Assembly: GCF_014229965.1 (NCBI RefSeq) | Contig: NZ_JABGBW010000001.1 | Coordinates: 597,844 to 661,843 of the forward strand | DNA length: 64,000 bases | Direction: 5' to 3' | Origin: Peptostreptococcus canis | GTDB taxonomy: Bacteria; Bacillota; Clostridia; Peptostreptococcales; Peptostreptococcaceae | Shown here: positions 24,824-32,365 of the stretch, in pieces | Layout: each line of letters opens with the position of its first letter | Numbering within the stretch: position 1 is the stretch's first letter | Notes under the pieces: generated by a model | The model's database searches: none | The model's input: only the letters and a program-made list of their open reading frames with translations | Told to the model about the DNA's origin: nothing | Translations under genes and position numbers: made by a program

Positions 24824-26587
24824 ATGTCATTCGATGGTGTAGTAATAAATTCACTTGCAGGAGAGTTAGACAATATATTGGCAGGTTCAAAAATAGATAA
24901 AGTATATCAACCGGAAAAAGATGAAATTTGCTTAAAGATAAGGGGGAAAAATGACAATTATAAACTAATTTTAAGTGCAAGTGCATCATATCCCAGAGTT
25001 TATTTAGCAAATCAATATGAGAAACAAAATCCTAAAAAAGCACCCGTATTTTGTATGACCTTAAGAAAGTATATACAAAATGGGATAATAGTGGGAATTG
25101 AACAGGTTGGGTTTGAAAGGATAGTAAAAATTTCAGTGGATTCCTATGATGAATTAAGAGAAAAGACAACCAAGGAGTTATATATAGAAATTATGGGAAA
25201 ACACAGTAATATTATACTGGTTTCCAAAAACGAAAACAGAATAATAGATTCTATAAAAAGAGTTCCCTTTAGCATTAGTAGGTTAAGACAAATTTTGCCA
25301 GGTATAGAATATGAGCTTCCACCTTCACAAGATAAACTAAATCCTATGAAAAAAATAGAAATTGAGGATTTAAAAGATAGATTTGAGAAATTTGATGGAA
25401 GTTTATACAAAGCTATTTACTCAAATATTCAAGGATTTTCACCATTAATAGCAAAAGAAATATGTCATAGGATAGGGCTAAATCCGGAACTTCCGGCGAA
25501 TAAAAGTTTTTTATACGATTATAAAAGAATTTGTGATCAAGTAAATTCTATGTCGGAAATGTTGATAAAAAAAGAATATTACCCAAACATTATAATAGAT
25601 GATAATAGTGATAAAATAATAGAATTTAGTTCTATTAAATTATCGGTATATGAAAATTTTAAGGAAATAAAATATGATAGTATGTCGACTGCAGTAGAAG
25701 AATATTATCAGATGAAAGATATAAAAGACAGAATAAAACAGAAATCTTCTGTTATGAAAAAAAATATTTCATTAAGACTTGATAGGATAAATAATAAAAT
25801 AAAAAAACAAGAAAAAGAACTTAAAGAGGCGGAAAAAGCGGAAGAGTATAAAATAAAAGGAGAACTTATCACTTCATATATTTATTTGATAAAACAAGGT
25901 ATGAAAAGTATAAGATTGGCGAATTTTTATGATGAAAATAAAGAGATAGAGATTTCATTAAAAGAAAACTTGTCCCCTTCTGAAAATGCGCAAAAATATT
26001 TTAAAAAATATAATAAATTGAAAACTGCTAGTGAAGAGTTAAGCAGACTAATTATAGGAAATAAGGAAGAGGCAGAGTATTTAGAAAATACGATTTTAAG
26101 TATAGATAACTGTGAAAGTAATGTCGAACTAAAAGAAATTAGAGAAGAATTGATAAGAGAAGGGTATATTAAATCATATAAAATTCCAAAGAAAAATAAT
26201 AAACCAAATACTGAGTTATTAAAATATATATCATCAGCTGGAAATATAATTATTGTGGGTAAAAATAACAAACAAAATGACTATCTTACATTGAGACTTG
26301 CTGATAATGAAGATATGTGGTTTCATACGAAAAATATTCCGGGTTCTCATGTACTTTTGAAATGTGCCGGAAAGAAAGTTGATGAAAATGAGATAAGAGA
26401 AGCTGCATTGTTGGCTGCATATTATAGTAAAGCTAAAATGTCTTCAAATGTTCCGGTGGATTATACTATTAGAAAAAATGTGAAAAAACCTTCTGGTGCA
26501 AAGCCGGGATTAGTAATATATGAAAAAAATAAAACAATATATATTACTCCTAGTGAAGAAGAAAAGTCAAAAATAGTGAAATATTAA
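24824..26587 (+). CDS. rqcH: Ribosome quality-control factor RqcH (NFACT/FbpA family)
   Basis: A 587-residue NEMF-family protein. The NFACT-N domain starts with SFDGVVINSLAGEL and covers ~230 residues; a HhH-like and long coiled-coil region follows (~residues 290-430, Lys/Glu-rich); the C-terminal NFACT-R domain carries DMWFHTKNIPGSHV. Bacterial RqcH binds stalled 50S-peptidyl-tRNA complexes and directs alanine tailing for degradation. Older annotations call it fibronectin-binding protein, but no signal peptide is present. Gene order after pyrR is conserved. AGAGGTAG precedes the ATG. Confidence 0.92.
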   Translation: MSFDGVVINSLAGELDNILAGSKIDKVYQPEKDEICLKIRGKNDNYKLILSASASYPRVYLANQYEKQNPKKAPVFCMTLRKYIQNGIIVGIEQVGFERIVKISVDSYDELREKTTKELYIEIMGKHSNIILVSKNENRIIDSIKRVPFSISRLRQILPGIEYELPPSQDKLNPMKKIEIEDLKDRFEKFDGSLYKAIYSNIQGFSPLIAKEICHRIGLNPELPANKSFLYDYKRICDQVNSMSEMLIKKEYYPNIIIDDNSDKIIEFSSIKLSVYENFKEIKYDSMSTAVEEYYQMKDIKDRIKQKSSVMKKNISLRLDRINNKIKKQEKELKEAEKAEEYKIKGELITSYIYLIKQGMKSIRLANFYDENKEIEISLKENLSPSENAQKYFKKYNKLKTASEELSRLIIGNKEEAEYLENTILSIDNCESNVELKEIREELIREGYIKSYKIPKKNNKPNTELLKYISSAGNIIIVGKNNKQNDYLTLRLADNEDMWFHTKNIPGSHVLLKCAGKKVDENEIREAALLAAYYSKAKMSSNVPVDYTIRKNVKKPSGAKPGLVIYEKNKTIYITPSEEEKSKIVKY

Positions 26588-26676
26588 AAAATATAAAAAG
26601 TAGAATAAAAAAAATCGATTTGAAATATTTAAACAATAAAGATAATGAGGGGAAAAAATGAAGGAAAGTGAGTAAT

Positions 26677-27504
26677 ATGTTTTTTAAAAATAAGGATAAT
26701 ATGGAAATTTTTTATAAGGATAGCGGAAATATTGATGACAAACCAATAGTTTTTTTGCATGCATGGGGATCAAATCATACGGATTTTGATTATACATTCG
26801 AAAATTTGGAAGGGTATAGAAGAGTAGTGTATGATCATAGAGGCTTTGGAAATTCAGAAAAACCGGAAAAGAAAATATCTTTGAAGCATCTGGCAAATGA
26901 TTTATATGATTTAATCGGATATTTGGAATTAAAAAATGTAATATTGGTAGGATATTCGATGGGAGCTTCAGTGTTATACAAATATATTGAATTATTTGGG
27001 ACAAATAACATTTCAGCAGTAGTAATATGTGATATGACACCAAAAATGACATGTGATAACGAATGGAAGTATGGCATTTTGGATGGTAAATATAGCAAAG
27101 ATGATGTGCTAGAAACCATGGCACTTCATTTTGATGATTTAACAGAAGCATATATGCAGCTATATAAAGCGATAGATCCGTCTTTAAATGAAAAAAATGA
27201 TAGAGCTCTTAAAAGAATGATAGAAATCGATTTAAGCAAAAATTCATACTATTCAATTACAGCAATGTGGTTTTCTCTTTGCTATGAAGATTTTAGAAAA
27301 TCTATAAAAAAAATAGATATTCCAACAGGATTGTTTTTTGCTCATCCCGGTTCGTTAATTAATCCTGAAACTGTAGAATATCTCGAAAGTCATATAAAAG
27401 ATACCTACACTCATATTTTTGAAGAATCTACACATAGCTTTGTAAATTGTAAACCAAAAAAATTTATGAATGAATTAAAAATATTTCTTGAAAGAATTAA
27501 CTAA
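26677..27504 (+). CDS. Alpha/beta-hydrolase
   Basis: A 275-residue soluble alpha/beta-hydrolase fold protein. The oxyanion region is FLHAWGSN, the nucleophile elbow is GYSMGAS (Ser near residue 95), and the catalytic His is in EESTHSFVN near the end; an Asp/Glu is expected near residue 225. Substrate is unknown; family members include esterases, C-C hydrolases and peptidases. A GTG at 26668 is in frame, but AAGGAAAG fits ATG 26677 better. A five-codon frame (26658-26675, MKESE) with a strong GAGGGG site ends 1 nt before this ATG. The gene is inserted between the housekeeping genes rqcH and yicC. Confidence 0.82.
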   Translation: MFFKNKDNMEIFYKDSGNIDDKPIVFLHAWGSNHTDFDYTFENLEGYRRVVYDHRGFGNSEKPEKKISLKHLANDLYDLIGYLELKNVILVGYSMGASVLYKYIELFGTNNISAVVICDMTPKMTCDNEWKYGILDGKYSKDDVLETMALHFDDLTEAYMQLYKAIDPSLNEKNDRALKRMIEIDLSKNSYYSITAMWFSLCYEDFRKSIKKIDIPTGLFFAHPGSLINPETVEYLESHIKDTYTHIFEESTHSFVNCKPKKFMNELKIFLERIN

Positions 27505-27654
27505 GTTTTATTAGATAAAAATATATTTTAAAATGATTTGAAATACGTCTTAATAGCCTGAAAACCCTTTTAATATACATTGATTTATGTTATCATTTGT
27601 TTAAGAAGCATGTAGGAAAATTTAATTATATTTCACAAATTAGGAGGGGTTTTT

Positions 27655-28938
27655 ATGAATACGAAAAAAATGTTATCTGTATCAATTTCATTAGTAGTAT
27701 TGGCATCTAATATGTCTTATGTGGTGGCAAATGAAGCAGATAAAAAAGAAAGTAATTTAAAAAATACCATAATAGAAAAAGTGAAAAAAAGTAAATTTTT
27801 AGGGTACAGCTATGATTTGGGTAGATACCCATATAAACTTAACAAAAATAGATACAGGGAATTGATCTTAAAGGAAATCAATAATGCCACTTTTTCTGTT
27901 ATAAGTAATTCTTATGAGATAAAAGGGTATCCTTTTATGCTTGTGGGAGATAATTTCAAAATTGGATTACTTAAAGAAAAAAGTGGCGATATGTTTATAG
28001 GAACTTTATATTACGGAGAAAGTAGTATAGTATTTAAGACAAATAAAAATATTCAAGAAAAAATAATTAAAATATGTGAAGAAGCAAATAATGTAAGTAT
28101 AGATTTGAAAACAGATAATTTATATATGGACGATAATAGTAAAATAAAATCTGCAGTTGGAATATCTAGAAGGACATTTGGTAGATCAAAAAACATTGTG
28201 CTGATAGGGGATGAGAGTATACCGGATTCATTATTGGCAGCTGGTTTAGCCGGATATTTTGATGCCCCAATACTGTTATCGCACAAAGATAAAGTTAGTA
28301 AAGATTTATTAGAAGAGTTGAGTAGATTAAAGGCGGAAAATATATATGTTGCATCCGGGAAAAAATGGATAAGTGAATCTATATTAACTGAATTATCGGA
28401 AAAAGGATATAATATATTTGATTGCTCAGGACAAAATAGATATGAAACATCAAAGAATATAGCCCAAAAAATCAAAACGGATAATAAGTATATTTTGCTT
28501 AGTGGTCAGAATTTTAATGATATATCGTCTATTTCAACTTATTCCTATGATAAAAAAATACCTATTTTGTTGACTGGAAAATCTCAGATACCTATGTGTA
28601 ATTACGATTTAATAAATCAAAACTCTCAAATATTGGCTATTGGGGGTTATAATACAATTTCAAAGGATGTATATTCACAATTAGATAAAAAGAAAGTACA
28701 AATTAATAGGATATCAGGTAAGAATAGATTTGATACATCTGAAAAAATTGTCAAAAAATTATATCCTGATTCAAGTGGTTATATATATCAATCAGACAAG
28801 TCATTTTTTAATAATATTATTATATCACCTTTTAGTGCAAAATCAAAACGACCTATACTTATTAAAACAGTTGATGAATTAAATGAATTACAGAATAAAT
28901 ACGGATATGAAGATATTAATCATGTGTTTATTAAATAA
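27655..28938 (+). CDS. Secreted CWB2-repeat cell wall protein with unknown N-terminal domain
   Basis: A 427-residue exported protein. Residues 1-25 form a signal peptide ending VVA. Residues ~30-160 are an unrecognised domain (GYSYDLGRYPYKLNKNRY, GYPFMLVGDNFKIGLL, IGTLYYGESSIVF). The C-terminal ~265 residues are CWB2 repeats: a diverged first repeat without the usual GxDRYxT motif, then SGQNRYETSKNIA and ISGKNRFDTSEKIV, the last apparently shortened. It should be anchored to a wall polymer and display the N-terminal domain. Its own extended -10 (TGT-TATCAT, ~27588-27596) and the hairpin at 28986 make it an independent unit inside the rqcH-yicC interval. Confidence 0.88.
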   Translation: MNTKKMLSVSISLVVLASNMSYVVANEADKKESNLKNTIIEKVKKSKFLGYSYDLGRYPYKLNKNRYRELILKEINNATFSVISNSYEIKGYPFMLVGDNFKIGLLKEKSGDMFIGTLYYGESSIVFKTNKNIQEKIIKICEEANNVSIDLKTDNLYMDDNSKIKSAVGISRRTFGRSKNIVLIGDESIPDSLLAAGLAGYFDAPILLSHKDKVSKDLLEELSRLKAENIYVASGKKWISESILTELSEKGYNIFDCSGQNRYETSKNIAQKIKTDNKYILLSGQNFNDISSISTYSYDKKIPILLTGKSQIPMCNYDLINQNSQILAIGGYNTISKDVYSQLDKKKVQINRISGKNRFDTSEKIVKKLYPDSSGYIYQSDKSFFNNIIISPFSAKSKRPILIKTVDELNELQNKYGYEDINHVFIK

Positions 28939-28985
28939 TTAAAACAATAATGATTTAAAGTAGTATTTTATGTTTATATAATGTT

Positions 28986-29063
28986 TAGCGTTGATAGTAA
29001 ATATTTTATAATTGTCGGTACAGTTGACAAAAATGTATAGTTTACTTTCAACGCTATTATTTT
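28986..29063 (+). terminator. Long hairpin terminator after the second CWB2 gene
   Basis: TAGCGTTGA (28986-28994) pairs with TCAACGCTA (29048-29056); inner AGTAAA/TTTACT pairing lengthens the stem. TTATTTT follows. The rest of the ~310-base gap (28939-29249) is A+T-rich and holds the yicC promoter. Confidence 0.65.
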
Positions 29064-29196
29064 AAATAAGAAAAATAAAATTCTCGCTATACGAATTTAT
29101 AGATTCTCATTTATCAGTGTGTAACATATATGTTGATATATAAGAAGAAATATTGATTATAAAGGATTTACTGGTATTTTATTTTCAGTGTACGTA

Positions 29197-29205
29197 TGTT
29201 ATAAT
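29197..29205 (+). promoter_or_regulatory. Extended -10 promoter of the yicC-gmk operon
   Basis: TGT-TATAAT at 29197-29205, no clear -35. Start near 29212, ~38 nt before the yicC ATG. Confidence 0.5.
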
Positions 29206-29249
29206 GTAGGGTAGACTAATATTTAATTAAAAAGAATTGGAGAATTATT

Positions 29250-30131
29250 ATGGCTATAAGTATGACTGGATTCGGAATCGGTGAATACAAAAATGAGGAT
29301 TATAGTATATCAATTGAGTGTAAAACAATCAATCATAAATATTTAGATATTAATCCCAGATTACCGAGAAAATTTCTTTTTTTAGAAGATAAATTAAGGC
29401 TTTTAATAAAAGATTATTTAAATCGTGGTAGAGTTGATATTTTTGTGAAATTAGAAACTTTAAATAGTACTGGAACTTGCTTAAACTATGATAGAGAATT
29501 AGCAACGCAGTATTTTAGTGTATTAACAAAAATAAAAGAAGATTTTGATATATCACAAGAGATAAGAATAAGGGATATTGCCAGATTTCCAGATGTTGTA
29601 ACGGTTTCAGAAAGTGAGGAAGATGAAGAAATTCTTTGGAAAATGCTAGCTGAAGCTACAGAAAATTGCATGAAAAAGCTATGTGAAATGAGGTATATTG
29701 AAGGTAAAAAATTGGAAACCGATATATTAGAAAGATCTTATTTGCTGGAAAAAAATATATTGGAAATTGAGAAATTGGCTTATACAGTAGAAATTGATTA
29801 TAGAGAAAAATTACAAAATAGAATAGCTGATTTACTAGAAGATCCCGGTATTGTAGATGAATATAGACTTGCTCAGGAAGTTGCTATATTCGCTGATAAA
29901 TCTAGTATTACAGAAGAAATAGTTAGATTTAAAAGCCATATTGTCCAATTGAGGAATACAATTATTTTAGATGAATCCATAGGTCGAAAAATGGATTTTA
30001 TAATACAAGAAATGAATAGAGAAACGAATACTATAGGTTCAAAGGCTTCAAATATTAATATTACTAATTTAGTAATTGATATAAAATCTGAATTGGAAAA
30101 GATTAGGGAACAAATTCAAAATGTTGAGTAG
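29250..30131 (+). CDS. YicC/YloC family endoribonuclease
   Basis: A 293-residue cytoplasmic protein with the YicC-N start MAISMTGFG and the ECKTINHKYLDINPRLP block, and the DUF1732 C-terminus (RKMDFIIQEMNRETNTIGSK, within 20 residues). YicC and YloC are reported endoribonucleases involved in RNA decay. Length is typical. In many Firmicutes yicC, remA (DUF370) and gmk follow each other; here the gmk ribosome site begins right after the yicC stop, so remA is absent from this position. Confidence 0.9.
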   Translation: MAISMTGFGIGEYKNEDYSISIECKTINHKYLDINPRLPRKFLFLEDKLRLLIKDYLNRGRVDIFVKLETLNSTGTCLNYDRELATQYFSVLTKIKEDFDISQEIRIRDIARFPDVVTVSESEEDEEILWKMLAEATENCMKKLCEMRYIEGKKLETDILERSYLLEKNILEIEKLAYTVEIDYREKLQNRIADLLEDPGIVDEYRLAQEVAIFADKSSITEEIVRFKSHIVQLRNTIILDESIGRKMDFIIQEMNRETNTIGSKASNINITNLVIDIKSELEKIREQIQNVE

Positions 30132-30143
30132 ATGGAGGATATT

Positions 30144-30770
30144 ATGATTAATAAAAAAGGTTTGCTGTTGGTGCTTTCCGGACCAAGCGGAACTGGAAAA
30201 GGTACGATTTGCAAAAAGTATTTGGAAAAAAATAAAAATGTTAAATTATCCATATCTGCTACTACTAGAAAACCTAGAGAAGGTGAAATAGAAGGTATTA
30301 GTTATTATTATAAAACAAAGCAAGATTTTGAAGAGATGATCAATAATAACGAATTTTTAGAGTATGCCAGTATTTATGACAATTACTATGGAACGCCTAA
30401 GAAAGCCATTTTTGATGAACTTGAAAAAGGGAATGATGTAATTCTTGAAATTGAAATGCAAGGTGCCATGCAAGTCAAGAAGGCGTATCCGGAAGCAGTA
30501 TGTATATTCATATTGCCACCAAGTCTTTTAGAATTAAAAAATAGAATCGTTGGCAGAGGTACAGAAACGCCTGAACAGATAGAAAAAAGATTTAATAGTG
30601 CCTATGATGAGATAAAAAAATTAGGAGACTATGATTATTTTATATTTAATAATGTAGTGGAAAAATCCGTTGAGGAAATTCATGGAATAGTTTATTCCGA
30701 AAAGAATAAAGTAATAAGATATAAAAATGAAATTTTAGATATGTTCGAAAGGGAGTTAGAGAAATGTTAA
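30144..30770 (+). CDS. gmk: Guanylate kinase
   Basis: A 208-residue enzyme phosphorylating GMP to GDP. Walker A is SGPSGTGKGT (near residue 10), followed by SATTRKPREGE for GMP binding and the lid region with RIVGRGTETPEQIEKR. An ATG at 30132 is part of ATGGAGG, so the real start is 30144, 5 nt after GGAGG. It overlaps rpoZ by 7 nt. Confidence 0.96.
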   Translation: MINKKGLLLVLSGPSGTGKGTICKKYLEKNKNVKLSISATTRKPREGEIEGISYYYKTKQDFEEMINNNEFLEYASIYDNYYGTPKKAIFDELEKGNDVILEIEMQGAMQVKKAYPEAVCIFILPPSLLELKNRIVGRGTETPEQIEKRFNSAYDEIKKLGDYDYFIFNNVVEKSVEEIHGIVYSEKNKVIRYKNEILDMFERELEKC

Positions 30771-31030
30771 AACCATCGTTAAATGATATAGTAGAAAAGA
30801 TAGATAATAGATATTACCTGATAGCTACAGTCTCAAAGAGAGCTAGAGAAATAGTAAATGGAGAAGAAGCACTGGTTGAAGCAAAAGAAACTGATAAACC
30901 GGTTGTAGTTGCTAGTGAAGAAATAATTCATGGCAAGGTGGGATATAGGCTTCTAACGGATGAAGAAATAAAAGTAAAAGAATTGGCTCACAAATTGGAA
31001 CAAGAGAGAAAATTGATGGAGCAAGATTAA
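30764..31030 (+). CDS. rpoZ: RNA polymerase omega subunit
   Basis: An 88-residue protein with the omega signature KRAREIVNGEEALV and an N-terminal LKPSLNDIVEKIDNRYYLI. Omega helps assemble the beta' subunit. The ATG lies inside the end of gmk, implying coupled translation, as in many gmk-rpoZ pairs. The acidic C-terminal helix (EEIKVKELAHKLEQE) is usual for Firmicutes. Confidence 0.93.
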   Translation: MLKPSLNDIVEKIDNRYYLIATVSKRAREIVNGEEALVEAKETDKPVVVASEEIIHGKVGYRLLTDEEIKVKELAHKLEQERKLMEQD

Positions 31031-31067
31031 TTTCAATAAAATCTATGAACTAAAGGAAGTGAATTAG

Positions 31068-32294
31068 ATGTTAGATAATAAGACAATAGTTGTTGGTGTT
31101 ACTGGAGGCATAGCAGCATATAAAGCATGTGATGTTGTAAGTAAATTTAAAAAACTAGGTGCCAATATCCACGTTATTATGACTGAATCTGCTTGTGAGT
31201 TTGTAAGACCTATGAGTTTTCAAACTCTTAGCAATAATTTTGTCATAAGTGATATGTTTGAAGAGCCAAAAACTTGGGAAGTAGAACATATTGAGTTGGC
31301 AAAAAAGGCAGATGCTTTTTTAATAGTGCCAGCAACTGCAAATTTTATTGGCAAACTTGCTTCGGGGATTGCCGATGATATGCTGACTACCACAGTAATG
31401 GCAACAAAGTCACCGGTTATAATTGCACCGGCAATGAACACCAATATGTATGAGAATAAAATTGTTCAAGACAATATAAATAAACTTGAAAAGTATGGAT
31501 ATAATTTTATAGAACCGACATCAGGGCTTTTGGCATGTGGAGATATAGGGAAAGGAAAGTTGGAAGATGTTGATATTATTGTAGAGTATGTGGATAATTT
31601 TTTCAATAATAGCTATAAAGCAGGTAATAAATCGGATTTTTTCGGAAAAAAAATTATAATCACTGCCGGTCCGACAATTGAATCAATAGATCCCGTAAGA
31701 TATATTACAAATAGATCTTCCGGTAAAATGGGATATGCAATTGCTGAAGAAGCAGTAAAAAGAGGGGCAATAGTTACTTTAGTATCCGGAAAGACAAATT
31801 TGAAAGTTCCGGAAGGTATTGAAAAATTTATTGGTATAGAGAGTGCAGAAGACCTTTATAACACTCTAGTTGAAGAGTTTGATAAAAATGATGTGGTTAT
31901 ACAGAGTGCTGCCGTTGCTGACTATAGACCAAAATCATATTCTGATAAGAAGATAAAAAAAAGTGATGATGATTTAGTAATTAAATTGTCTAGAAATAAA
32001 GATGTTGCTTATGAATTAGGAAAGATAAAAGGCGATAAAATTTTGGTGGGCTTTGCGGCTGAAACTAATGACGTATTGGAAAATGCAAGTAGAAAAATAA
32101 AAAAGAAGAATTTGGATTTTATTGTTGCTAATGATCTTACAAAGGCGGGTGCCGGATTTAATTCTGATACAAATATTGTTAAAATAATTGACTCTAAAGG
32201 GAATATTTTCGAATATCCAAAGCTTCTGAAAAAAGAAGTGGGAAATTTGATTTTAGATAAAATCAAAGAAGTAATAGATAATAGGAATAAATAG
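31068..32294 (+). CDS. coaBC: Phosphopantothenoylcysteine decarboxylase / synthetase
   Basis: A 408-residue bifunctional enzyme of coenzyme A synthesis. The N-terminal flavoprotein CoaC domain (1-~185) has VTGGIAAYK, PATANFIGK, and PAMNTNMYEN. The C-terminal CoaB domain begins KKIIITAGPTIESIDPVRYI and includes SSGKMGYAIAEEA. It forms 4'-phosphopantetheine from phosphopantothenate and cysteine with CTP; CoaD, encoded at 54215, uses the product. A terminator follows at 32311. Confidence 0.96.
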   Translation: MLDNKTIVVGVTGGIAAYKACDVVSKFKKLGANIHVIMTESACEFVRPMSFQTLSNNFVISDMFEEPKTWEVEHIELAKKADAFLIVPATANFIGKLASGIADDMLTTTVMATKSPVIIAPAMNTNMYENKIVQDNINKLEKYGYNFIEPTSGLLACGDIGKGKLEDVDIIVEYVDNFFNNSYKAGNKSDFFGKKIIITAGPTIESIDPVRYITNRSSGKMGYAIAEEAVKRGAIVTLVSGKTNLKVPEGIEKFIGIESAEDLYNTLVEEFDKNDVVIQSAAVADYRPKSYSDKKIKKSDDDLVIKLSRNKDVAYELGKIKGDKILVGFAAETNDVLENASRKIKKKNLDFIVANDLTKAGAGFNSDTNIVKIIDSKGNIFEYPKLLKKEVGNLILDKIKEVIDNRNK

Positions 32295-32310
32295 AGAATA
32301 TATAAGTTGA

Positions 32311-32338
32311 TAGGGAAATTTTTGATTTCCCTATTTTT
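32311..32338 (+). terminator. Intrinsic terminator between coaBC and priA
   Basis: TAGGGAAAT (32311-32319) and ATTTCCCTA (32325-32333), 5-nt loop, then TTTTT. Confidence 0.85.
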
Positions 32339-32365
32339 AAATGAATTTTCGAATGGAGGTGCAAA

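Noticed and set aside
24824-26587. Surface fibronectin-binding protein (old FbpA name)
   Set aside because: No signal peptide or anchor; domain order is that of the ribosome-quality-control protein RqcH.
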